A stretch of 6,570 nt of DNA, taken from the NCBI GenBank assembly GCA_965364515.1, contig CBDTXZ010000168.1:1-6570 (forward strand), given 5' to 3'. This document shows, piece by piece, positions 1 to 5,612 of the stretch. The position numbers were made by a program, and so were the translations under genes. Every line of letters begins with the position of its first letter. The first letter of the stretch is position 1. A model generated the notes under the pieces. The model did no database searches. It was not told the DNA's origin and worked only from the letters and a program-made list of their open reading frames with translations. Origin of the DNA: JAHEDH01 sp965364515 (GTDB lineage: Bacteria; Actinomycetota; Acidimicrobiia; Spongiisociales; ZC4RG35).

Positions 1-1384
1 TCGTGTCGATCTCGATCGCCCCGAAGTCCTCGTGTGCCGGGTTCGTGCCGTGCGACAGGCGTTTCACGTCTCCGTCGACGTCGGTCCGACAGGCGGCGAC
101 GGACCGGGACACAGGGATCGTCACGGGGCTGATGATCCACCGGGCGGGTGTCAGCCAGCCCGCACCGACGGCGATCTCCGGGCAGACGAGGCTCGTGATG
201 CTCGCACGGCCGACGAGGCGGTCCGTGTCCGACACACCCGCCCACACCTGGGCATCGGGCCCGAGCTTCATCTGATCGGCTCGCTCGAACCGGGTTCCGG
301 GGCTCCCGAGCACGACGAGGTCCGACACGCCGAGGGATTCGGCCGCAGCTTCTCCTGCAAGGACCGTGCCGTAGGAGTGGGCGACGACGGTCACGTGTGC
401 ATCGGCGGGGAGACGGTCGATGAACGACCGCAGTGCAGGCTCGTACTGCTGGGCACGTGACTTCGAGGTGGCGTTGAACAGCTCCGGAGCGTCGTAATCG
501 AGCCATGCGACCACCGCGGTGTTGATGTCGATCTCCGAGCTTGCCTTCCAGAGGTCCTTCGAGCGCTGGCCGTGGAAGCGGTCGAAGTTCCGGATCGTGT
601 TCATGATGCCGGGCACGACCACTGCGATGTGTCGTGCCGTTGCGAGTTCGCCGAATACCTCCACGATCCGACCGTCTCCATCCGGATCCCATTCGAGAAT
701 CTGCCGGCCCGGCTCCAGAAACCGACGGTGCAGGGCGACCTGCTTGCGCAGGTGGGTCAGGTTCGTCGTCTCGGATGGAGCGTGGAGTCGCTCCGGTCTG
801 GATTCGACATCGGCGATGGCGACCGCCAGGGACGCAACATGTCGTTCGATGTGCTGACGAGTCGTTGCGACGGCGTCCGTCAGCCGCTGGCGTTGGGTCG
901 ATGGCGTCGAGCGGTTCCCGTGCGACGGTGGCGTTTGAAATCGTTCCGCGGTCACCCGGTCGATCCATCGAGCGGTACGGAGGTCGAGCAAGCGGAGCTC
1001 ATCGTGGATCCCCTCCATTCGGGTTTCGATCCACCTCTGCAGATCATCTGCGAGTCCGTCGTTTGTCGGGGATGCCTGTACCGAAGCCTCGAGGATCTGC
1101 GCGAGCCGAGTGAGCTCGTCTTCCGCGTTTGAGATGGCTCGACCGAGCGTCGTGACGTGATCGGCGATCTGAGCGATGTCGCCAGCCATGCCCGGCCCCG
1201 GCATCTTCAGTGCGACCATCGACCGATGGTGTGAGGAGGAGGCGCTGCCCATCCAGCTCTCCACTGACGGACTCCAGCCATCGACCTCGTGCTCCAGATG
1301 GCGGCCGAACGCCCGAAGGCGCGCGGCCTGGGCGATCACCGCCTCCGAACCGACTCTGGGCAGCCTTTGACGCGGCGAGTGCAT
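1..1384 (-). CDS. Alpha/beta hydrolase, DUF1023 type, with WXG-like N-terminal domain (C-terminus cut by window edge)
   Basis: The minus frame is open from the window edge to beyond 1384. Counting from ATG 1384, residues 14-100 form a helical WXG100-like region with W44-M-G46 in the expected turn. Residues 102-220 are a helical linker. From about 250 an alpha/beta hydrolase follows: a strand ending VVVPGIM (255-261), the nucleophile elbow VVAHSYGT with Ser337, and a late SHGTNPAHEDFG segment (444-455) that probably supplies the catalytic His. The A-H-S-Y-G elbow and the late HGxNPxHxxFGA pattern are typical of actinobacterial DUF1023 (Abhydrolase_8) proteins. Substrate and localisation are unknown; proteins of this architecture are often linked to WXG100/type VII secretion. 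The start is uncertain: ATG 1384 and ATG 1396 are in frame, neither has a clear ribosome site, and the frame is open back to 1534. At least 461 residues are visible. The last residues and stop are missing. Confidence 0.85.
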   Translation of the reverse strand, partial: MHSPRQRLPRVGSEAVIAQAARLRAFGRHLEHEVDGWSPSVESWMGSASSSHHRSMVALKMPGPGMAGDIAQIADHVTTLGRAISNAEDELTRLAQILEASVQASPTNDGLADDLQRWIETRMEGIHDELRLLDLRTARWIDRVTAERFQTPPSHGNRSTPSTQRQRLTDAVATTRQHIERHVASLAVAIADVESRPERLHAPSETTNLTHLRKQVALHRRFLEPGRQILEWDPDGDGRIVEVFGELATARHIAVVVPGIMNTIRNFDRFHGQRSKDLWKASSEIDINTAVVAWLDYDAPELFNATSKSRAQQYEPALRSFIDRLPADAHVTVVAHSYGTVLAGEAAAESLGVSDLVVLGSPGTRFERADQMKLGPDAQVWAGVSDTDRLVGRASITSLVCPEIAVGAGWLTPARWIISPVTIPVSRSVAACRTDVDGDVKRLSHGTNPAHEDFGAIEIDT

Positions 1385-1534
1385 GGGAGAGACCATGCGG
1401 TATCGGACGTTCCGCAACAAGAGGGTCGATCGAGCGCGGATCGTTCGAGCTGGAGAACCCACTCCATACTGCTGAGGGAGCCGAGCGCCTGGCGCGCCGT
1501 CAGGTTCCACTTCAGGACGGTCGATTCCCCGGTC

Positions 1535-1813
1535 TCAGCGCTTCCACGGCGGGACGATCGATGTCTCGACTGACCGGTAGTCGTCTGCGGCACGCCGGGT
1601 CAATCTCGAGAGCGATCCGGCCGCTTCCGAGAGCATGCTGAGGTCGACCCGGAGTCTGTCGACGAATCGCTGGAGCGCTGCTGCCGTCGCAGTCGGCTGG
1701 TCAATGGTGATCAGGCCGGGTGCGGCATCGGCGAGTGGACCGAACGGCTCACTCGCACCGAGCCGGGTGGCGTGTTGTTCCAACTGGCCGAGATCGACGC
1801 CGAACGATCGCAT
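1535..1813 (-). CDS. Small EspC/WXG100-like helical protein
   Basis: This is a 92-residue, mostly helical, acidic-to-neutral protein. Counting from ATG 1813, it has an N-terminal helix (7-20), a loop with a Pro/Gly-rich stretch (22-42), and a long second helical region (43-85) ending in Y79-R-S-V-E83. That fits the YxxxD/E tail motif of type VII secretion substrates. There is no W-x-G in the turn, so it resembles the EspC-like (DUF2580) side of the superfamily more than classical EsxA. It lies directly before the DUF1023 hydrolase on the same strand, the usual pairing of a small WXG-like partner with a larger effector or enzyme. Start choice: GTG 1828 (5 residues longer) and GTG 1816 are also in frame; no candidate has a well-placed ribosome site. 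The family assignment rests on length, helix pattern, tail motif and neighbour, not on clear sequence identity. Confidence 0.7.
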   Translation of the reverse strand: MRSFGVDLGQLEQHATRLGASEPFGPLADAAPGLITIDQPTATAAALQRFVDRLRVDLSMLSEAAGSLSRLTRRAADDYRSVETSIVPPWKR

Positions 1814-1869
1814 CACACGACCATGCACGACTCCAGAGGAGCGTGCAACCCCTGCTTCTGTGGAGTCGG

Positions 1870-2025
1870 CTAACGCTTCTCTGTGTCGCGGGTGAAGTAG
1901 CCGGTGAGGGCGATGACCACACCGAGTCCGAGCAGTCCGTAGTTGTCGTTGATCAGGCCGACGACAGCGAAGATCAACCCCATCGCAAGTCCGATCTGGA
2001 GGGCCGAGCCCCGAATGCGCTCCAT
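1870..2025 (-). CDS. Small membrane protein, 51 residues, unknown function
   Basis: The ORF begins with ATG at 2025 (M-E-R-I-R-G-S) and ends with TAG. Two hydrophobic segments, about residues 8-25 and 30-43, are separated by a short N-D-N-Y-G turn. The ends are charged (E2/R3/R5 and R46-D-T-E-K-R51), so a two-helix hairpin membrane protein is likely. Third codon positions are mostly G or C, in keeping with real coding. The -10-like hexamer TAGTGT at 2032-2037 is exactly 6 bases before the ATG, so the transcript probably starts at the start codon. The rnpB terminator lies upstream, which also supports an independent start of transcription. The EspC-like gene follows 56 bases downstream. I do not recognise a family. 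Confidence 0.7.
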   Translation of the reverse strand: MERIRGSALQIGLAMGLIFAVVGLINDNYGLLGLGVVIALTGYFTRDTEKR

Positions 2026-2031
2026 CCGCTC

Positions 2032-2037
2032 ACACTA
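2032..2037 (-). promoter_or_regulatory. Putative -10 box of the 51-residue membrane protein gene (leaderless)
   Basis: On the minus strand the hexamer reads TAGTGT, fitting the actinobacterial TAnnnT pattern. It sits 6 bases before ATG 2025, which puts the expected +1 on the start codon. No convincing -35 box was found. The same hexamer occurs before the HisA-like gene. Confidence 0.4.
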
Positions 2038-2142
2038 AGCCTGTGCTGAACCACGGACAGGAGCCGTTGGTCCCTTGGGCCATCTGGTGCCGGATTGGTT
2101 CGATCCGTCCTCCATCCGTCAGGCCGAGTCCGCCATGCAAAG

Positions 2143-2174
2143 GTCGGACCCCCCTCCGGGGAGGGGGGTCCGAC
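2143..2174 (-). terminator. Strong hairpin terminator after rnpB
   Basis: A perfect inverted repeat has 15-bp arms at 2143-2157 and 2160-2174, with a run of six C/G pairs in the middle of the stem and two unpaired bases at the tip by strict pairing. On the minus strand it begins 4 bases after the end of the rnpB P1 helix and is followed by CCTTTG, a short and weak T tract. Position and strength make it the rnpB terminator. The lack of a long T tract is common in high-GC actinobacteria. Confidence 0.8.
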
Positions 2175-2178
2175 GAGC

Positions 2179-2548
2179 GCGAGTCCGTCTGTAAGCCGGA
2201 TTCTGTCCAGAGGCCACAGGCCTCTTGGGCGATCATCCATCTGGGGCGGCCATTGCTGACCGCCTCGGTGCGACCTACCCGGGACTCGATCGACTGGTCG
2301 CCGGCGTCCCTGTCTGGTCTTGCTTCCTGTGGGGTTTACCGAGCCGCCCCCGTCACCGGGAACGCTGGTGAGCTCTTACCTCACCGTTTCACCCTTGCCT
2401 GTGCAGCCACCTGGGTGGCGCCATCGGCGGTCTGCTCTCTGTTGCACTTTCCGTCGGATCACTCCGCCTGGCCGTTAGCCAGCACAGCACCATGTGAAGT
2501 CCGGACTTTCCTCGGATCGTGTGACCCGCGATCGCCCGACGAACTCGC
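2179..2548 (-). ncRNA. rnpB: RNase P RNA, type A
   Basis: This is the catalytic RNA of RNase P, which cuts 5' leaders from pre-tRNAs together with the RnpA protein. On the minus strand, close to the 5' end, is the hallmark GAGGAAAGTCCGGACT (5' half of P4 and flanking conserved region). Close to the 3' end is ACAGAATCCGGCTTAC (3' half). The termini GCGAGTTCGTC and GACGGACTCGC pair over 11 positions, with one G-U, as helix P1, and they set the ends given here. Other visible landmarks are ACGGAAAGTGCAACAGAGAG in the CR-II/CR-III region, the P13/P14 segment with GGTAAGAGCTCACC, and CGGTAAACCCC in the P15 loop, which binds the tRNA CCA end. The length of about 370 bases is typical of type A RNA. 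A -10 box lies 7 bases upstream and a hairpin terminator 4 bases downstream. Open frames across it are not coding. Confidence 0.97.
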
Positions 2549-2555
2549 ACTGATC

Positions 2556-2561
2556 AGTGTA
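2556..2561 (-). promoter_or_regulatory. Putative -10 box of rnpB
   Basis: The minus strand reads TACACT (TAnnnT). The expected +1, seven bases on, is 2549, one base before the P1 helix begins at 2548. The agreement between the predicted start and the RNA structure supports the call. No clear TTGACA-like -35 is present. A GCCTGA sits 16 bases upstream, and the same hexamer sits 17 bases before the -10 of the thioredoxin-like lipoprotein gene. Confidence 0.6.
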
Positions 2562-2588
2562 TGACGGGAAACGCAGCTCAGGCAGCGG

Positions 2589-3590
2589 CTATTTCCTTCG
2601 CCCGGCGTACTCGGCGTGCCGTTTGGAGAGCTCATCGAGCATCTCCTGGGCGGCCCGGAGGTGTCCTTGCGAAGAGAACCCCTGGGCGAGGCCGGCGTCC
2701 AGATCGCCAGAGAGCATCCGGTCGGCGGCAGTGCGAGCATGTGCCGCCGCTCGCTCGCAGTGGTCGGCGAGTTCCTGGAGTTGCTTCGCGAGTGGTGCGA
2801 GCCGAGGCACAGAGATCTCCTCGGGCTCAGGTGCTGCTTTGCTGACCACGGTCGGTCCGCGGGCGATCAGCTTCTTGGCGTCCGCCACCGAGAATCGCCC
2901 GGCGGTGACCTCCCGTCCCACGATCACGCCGGCGAGTCGTCGCTCCGGCGTTCCGAGATTGAGGAGCGCCTCCAGGTGTTCGAGGTTGCTCACTCCGCCC
3001 GAGGCGATGATCGGCTCGTCGACCGACTCCATGGCAGAGCGGAGGATCCCCAGGTCGGGGGCCGACGTGAGCACGTCTCGTCCCGTCTCGGCGACGAGGA
3101 ACGCCGTGACGCCTGCCGATGACATCTCGATGAGCACCTCCTCGAGATACCGACCGGAGTTCTGCGTCCAGCCCCGGGTGGCGATCTCCTCGTCGGGGCG
3201 CACGTCCAGGGACACCACGATCTTGTCCTGATGCTCCCGGCACAGATCCCAGACCATGTTCTGGTCTTCGATGGCAGCGGTCCCCATGACGATCCGCCAG
3301 GCGCCGGCATCGATCAGACGTTTCGCCTCGACGTGGGAGCGGATGCCTCCGGCGACCTGGACGTCGATCTCGGTCTCGGCCAGGAGCTCGTCGATGAGGG
3401 GGCGGTTGCGCATGTCGCCATACGCGGCAGCGTCCAGATCGACCACGTGGATGCGATCTGCGCCCTGCTCGGCCCAACTCTGAGCGCGAGCGACCGGGTC
3501 GGCATCGAGGGGAATCGCATCAGCCACGTTGCCGCGGGGGAGTCGAACGGCGCGGCCATCGAGGATGTTGATACGTGCGTACAGGTCCAT
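2589..3590 (-). CDS. HisA/HisF-related TIM-barrel protein with C-terminal helical extension
   Basis: Residues 1-243 of 333 follow HisA/PriA, which isomerises ProFAR to PRFAR in histidine synthesis (PriA also acts on PRA in tryptophan synthesis). Visible family features are LDGRAVRLPRG (10-20), HVVDLDAA (48-55), AGGIR (80-84), VMGTAAIE (101-108), SLDVR (127-131), ATRGW (137-141), ASGGVS (196-201) and VIVGREV (222-228), including the phosphate-binding loops. Key differences: the catalytic Asp8 of T. maritima HisA aligns with Asn8, and the active-site Thr before the third acid aligns with Ala168, giving AETGRDV instead of TDIxxDG. Asp129 and Asp173 are kept. Residues 245-333 form a Pro/Glu-rich linker and two or three helices not found in HisA (about 240 residues). 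The start is ATG 3590 with GGAGG 4 bases before it. rnpB follows 40 bases downstream. It could be a diverged isomerase or a paralogue with another role; automatic annotation would probably call it hisA. Confidence 0.85.
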   Translation of the reverse strand: MDLYARINILDGRAVRLPRGNVADAIPLDADPVARAQSWAEQGADRIHVVDLDAAAYGDMRNRPLIDELLAETEIDVQVAGGIRSHVEAKRLIDAGAWRIVMGTAAIEDQNMVWDLCREHQDKIVVSLDVRPDEEIATRGWTQNSGRYLEEVLIEMSSAGVTAFLVAETGRDVLTSAPDLGILRSAMESVDEPIIASGGVSNLEHLEALLNLGTPERRLAGVIVGREVTAGRFSVADAKKLIARGPTVVSKAAPEPEEISVPRLAPLAKQLQELADHCERAAAHARTAADRMLSGDLDAGLAQGFSSQGHLRAAQEMLDELSKRHAEYAGRRK

Positions 3591-3594
3591 GGGG

Positions 3595-3599
3595 CCTCC
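3595..3599 (-). promoter_or_regulatory. Ribosome binding site of the HisA-like gene
   Basis: The minus strand reads GGAGG followed by CCCC and ATG 3590. The match to the anti-Shine-Dalgarno sequence is strong and fixes the start. Several other starts in this window lack such a site. Confidence 0.75.
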
Positions 3600-3618
3600 G
3601 GGCGCTGGGGTAGGTCAG

Positions 3619-3624
3619 ACACTA
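3619..3624 (-). promoter_or_regulatory. Putative -10 box of the HisA-like gene
   Basis: TAGTGT on the minus strand predicts a transcript start near 3612, giving a leader of about 22 bases that contains GGAGG. It lies in the short gap between the membrane protein gene and the HisA-like gene, so the latter may have its own promoter as well as read-through from upstream. Confidence 0.4.
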
Positions 3625-3635
3625 TCTGCCCGCGA

Positions 3636-4001
3636 TCAGCCGCGTCGGCCTCCTGCGATCCCGGCAGCACCGCCGACCACGATCCCGAATGCGAACAGCA
3701 ACAGCACCTGGGGCAGAGGAGCCGGGCTCCCGCCCAGCCTGGCGATGATGAGAACGAGGCCCGACAGCCCGAGGCCGGCGACCGAACCGTGGAAACGATG
3801 GGTGTGGGGTGCGAGTCTGCCGGCCGAGTAGCCGGCGGCACCGAAACCCACGAGAACAGCTGCCGCCAGACCGGCGAGAGGTGCGTTTTCGAAGCCGACC
3901 AGAGCGAGCAGCGCCCAGAACACGAGGGCCAGCAGCGTTGCAGTGAGGCTGCCGATGCCGACGCCGAGCGCCACGGCGAGAAGTCGGAGCGATGCGATCA
4001 C
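3636..4001 (-). CDS. Small four-helix membrane protein, unknown function
   Basis: With GTG 4001 as start the protein has 121 residues and is strongly hydrophobic. Likely membrane segments are about 9-36 (perhaps one long helix), 42-62, 73-89 and 96-117. Helices 2 and 4 are rich in Gly/Ala (GFGAAGYSAGR; GIVVGGAAGIAGG). A His-containing loop (R62-L-A-P-H-T-H-R-F) lies between helices 2 and 3. It has the size and Gly-rich helix style of small four-helix proteins such as the TIGR04086 group, but I cannot assign it firmly. Start choice: the frame is open to 4133, but the longer forms run through the divergent trpD promoter and into trpD itself, and they add a polar stretch unlike the rest. GTG 4001 follows a -10-like CAGACT by 6 bases and has GGAAG just before it. 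The HisA-like gene follows 45 bases downstream. Confidence 0.65.
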   Translation of the reverse strand: MIASLRLLAVALGVGIGSLTATLLALVFWALLALVGFENAPLAGLAAAVLVGFGAAGYSAGRLAPHTHRFHGSVAGLGLSGLVLIIARLGGSPAPLPQVLLLFAFGIVVGGAAGIAGGRRG

Positions 4002-4007
4002 GCTTCC

Positions 4008-4013
4008 AGTCTG
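4008..4013 (-). promoter_or_regulatory. Possible -10 box of the four-helix membrane protein gene
   Basis: The minus strand reads CAGACT, one base off TAnnnT, 6 bases before GTG 4001. It resembles the other leaderless-type arrangements in the window but is weaker, and it is part of the argument for GTG 4001 as the start. Confidence 0.25.
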
Positions 4014-4069
4014 GCTCGGGATCGCGTCGACGCCGAACGCAGCCCGGCTTCGAACCGGATGGCTGCTCG

Positions 4070-4075
4070 TAGACT
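4070..4075 (+). promoter_or_regulatory. Putative -10 box of trpD
   Basis: TAGACT lies 8 bases before ATG 4084. The expected +1 falls at about 4082, so the trpD message would have almost no leader. No trp attenuator, T-box or operator is visible in the 82-base divergent gap between 4001 and 4084. The -35 region (about 4047-4052, GCTTCG) is poor. Confidence 0.5.
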
Positions 4076-4083
4076 GGTCGATC

Positions 4084-5103
4084 ATGAAGTGGCCGAACAT
4101 CCTCGGAACCCTCGCCGACGGGAGAGACCTCACCCGTCAACAAGCTCGGGAGGCGATGGACGAGATCATGGCGGGGAACGCCACCCACGCCCAGATCGCT
4201 GCGCTGATCGTCGCCCTACGGATCAAAGGTGAGACCACCGAGGAGATGACCGGCCTCGTTGAGGCGATGAAGGCAGCTGCGGTCACCGTCGATGTCGGCG
4301 TACCCGTCATCGACATCGTCGGCACCGGGGGAGATCGATCCGGGACCTTCAACATCTCGACGACGGCTGCGCTGATCGCCGCCGGCGCCGGCGCCCATGT
4401 GGCGAAGCACGGCAACCGCAGCGCATCGTCGAAATGTGGCTCTGCGGACGTCCTCGAGGGGCTGGGCGTCAACATCGAGCTCCATCCCGAGCAGACCGCA
4501 ACGCTCGTTCGGGAGGAGCGCTTCGGGTTCTTCTTCGCTCCACTCTTCCATCCTTCGATGCGGCACGTCGGACCGGTCCGGAGAGAGATGGGGATTCCGA
4601 CCGTCTTCAACTTCCTCGGACCGCTCGCAAACCCTGCCAACGCCACCCGCCAGGCGGTCGGGGTCTCGGATCGCAAGATGGCCGATCGTATGATCGGCGT
4701 GCTCGAGCGACTCGGATCCGAGTACGCGTTCGTCTACCACGGATCCGACGGGCTCGATGAGATAACGACGACCGGACCCACCTACATCGACCGGCTCAAG
4801 GACGGGGAAACCACGACCGCCGAGTTCACCCCCGAGGACTTCGGGGTGCCTCGCGCCACACCCGAGGATCTGCTCGGCGGCGATGTCGGAGTGAATGTCG
4901 AGATCGTGCGGTCGATCCTCAGCGGAGAGAAAGGCCCGAAGCGTGACGCTGCGATCGTCAATGCCTCGCCGGGGCTCGTCGTTGCCGGCCTGGCCCCGGG
5001 TTTCGTCGAAGGCACGCGGGTCGCGGCCGATGCGATCGACTCGGGCGCAGCGGCAGACCTGCTGGCGAGAGTCGTGGAACGCAGCAACGAGTTGGCCGGC
5101 TGA
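4084..5103 (+). CDS. trpD: Anthranilate phosphoribosyltransferase
   Basis: TrpD transfers the phosphoribosyl group of PRPP to anthranilate, the second step of tryptophan synthesis from chorismate, in the cytoplasm. The 339-residue length is normal. Visible motifs in order: the N-terminal helical domain with RDLTRQQAREAM (14-25) and GNATHAQIAALIVALRIKGE (31-50); the PRPP-binding loop GTGGD (80-84); FNISTT (89-94); KHGNRSASSKCGSADVLEGL (108-127) with the anthranilate-binding segment; FFAPLFHPSMRHVGPVRREM (150-169); NFLGPLANP (176-184); and the metal-binding acids in GSDGLDE (220-226). No key residue appears missing. ATG 4084 is chosen because the family starts here (M-K-W-P-N-I-L) and a -10 box lies just before it; the upstream in-frame ATG 3943 would add unrelated residues. 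It stands apart from any other trp gene in the window, with a Fur-family regulator 4 bases after its stop. Confidence 0.97.
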   Translation: MKWPNILGTLADGRDLTRQQAREAMDEIMAGNATHAQIAALIVALRIKGETTEEMTGLVEAMKAAAVTVDVGVPVIDIVGTGGDRSGTFNISTTAALIAAGAGAHVAKHGNRSASSKCGSADVLEGLGVNIELHPEQTATLVREERFGFFFAPLFHPSMRHVGPVRREMGIPTVFNFLGPLANPANATRQAVGVSDRKMADRMIGVLERLGSEYAFVYHGSDGLDEITTTGPTYIDRLKDGETTTAEFTPEDFGVPRATPEDLLGGDVGVNVEIVRSILSGEKGPKRDAAIVNASPGLVVAGLAPGFVEGTRVAADAIDSGAAADLLARVVERSNELAG

Positions 5104-5107
5104 GCTG

Positions 5108-5560
5108 GTGGCGTCTGTCGACGATCGTCACCTCATCGACGCATTGCGAGCGGAAGGGCTCCGAATCACCCGGCCGCGGAAGGCGATCTGCGAGGCGCTT
5201 GCGGCTGGCCACGACAGCCACCTCACGGCGTCGGCACTCCACGAGAAGGCACAGAAGCAACTCGGGTCGGAGATGGACATCTCGACGGTGTACCGCACGA
5301 TCGACGCGTTGGAGCAGGCCGGGCTGGTTCACCACGTCCATCTCGGGCACGGGCCCGCAGTGCTGCATCTCTCCGACCACGTCGAGCACCATCACCTCAC
5401 GTGTGAGGTCTGCGGCCGGACCGTCGACCTCGGCCTCGAAGAGCTCGCCGACTTGACCGACGCGGTCGCCCGGAGACATGGATTCACCATCGATTCAGCT
5501 CATTTCGCGTTGATCGGGCGCTGTGATCGGCACGAGCGTCCCGTTCTGAACAAATCGTGA
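5108..5560 (+). CDS. Fur-family metal-responsive transcriptional repressor
   Basis: This 150-residue protein has the usual Fur layout. A winged-helix DNA-binding domain comes first, with R19-I-T-R-P-R-K-A-I at its start and the recognition helix DISTVYRTIDALEQAGL (57-73). A dimerisation domain follows, with the metal-binding stretch HVEHHHLTCEVCG (91-103). The structural zinc site keeps C99-x-x-C102, but the second pair is C139-x-x-H142 rather than CxxC. H132 in SAHF matches the His before the last strand. The His-rich, CxxC-bearing type suggests an iron (Fur) or zinc (Zur) sensor; I cannot decide which. GTG 5108 begins 4 bases after the trpD stop, so the two genes are probably one transcript and may be translationally coupled; the ribosome site is poor (GCTGAGCTG). 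Its DNA targets are not identifiable here. Confidence 0.92.
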   Translation: MASVDDRHLIDALRAEGLRITRPRKAICEALAAGHDSHLTASALHEKAQKQLGSEMDISTVYRTIDALEQAGLVHHVHLGHGPAVLHLSDHVEHHHLTCEVCGRTVDLGLEELADLTDAVARRHGFTIDSAHFALIGRCDRHERPVLNKS

Positions 5561-5599
5561 ACTCCACCGGCCTCCTGCCTGATTACTCCGGCGATCGCC

Positions 5600-5605
5600 T
5601 AGCTT
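5600..5605 (+). promoter_or_regulatory. Putative -10 box of the thioredoxin-like lipoprotein gene
   Basis: TAGCTT lies 7 bases before ATG 5613, so transcription should begin at or next to this codon (leaderless). This favours ATG 5613 over TTG 5604 and ATG 5607, which overlap or abut the box. GCCTGA occurs 17 bases upstream in the -35 position, as it does before rnpB. Confidence 0.5.
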
Positions 5606-5612
5606 GATGGTC

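Noticed and set aside
2038..2142. Additional gene or element between the rnpB terminator and the 51-residue protein gene
   Set aside because: No coding-like frame with start, ribosome site and third-position GC preference was found on either strand, and there is no RNA signature.
2043..2564. Plus-strand open frame of 173 codons
   Set aside because: It covers the antisense of rnpB and its terminator; the conserved RNA structure explains the sequence.
3943..4083. Upstream extension of trpD to ATG 3943
   Set aside because: The extra 47 residues are not part of the TrpD family, overlap the divergent membrane protein gene, and lie before a good -10 box at 4070-4075.
4002..4133. Longer form of the four-helix membrane protein starting at 4133 or 4085
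   Set aside because: It would overlap the start of trpD and span its promoter, and the added residues are polar and unlike the rest. GTG 4001 is preferred, though not proven.
3231..4232. Long plus-strand open frame of 333 codons across the HisA-like and membrane protein genes
   Set aside because: It runs antisense to two well-supported genes, gives a low-complexity Arg/Glu/His/Pro-rich protein with no family features, and overlaps the start of trpD. Such frames are expected opposite high-GC genes.
5561..5599. Terminator between the Fur gene and the thioredoxin-like gene
   Set aside because: Only short, weak inverted repeats (for example GGCGATCGCC) and no T tract are present; they are not enough to call.
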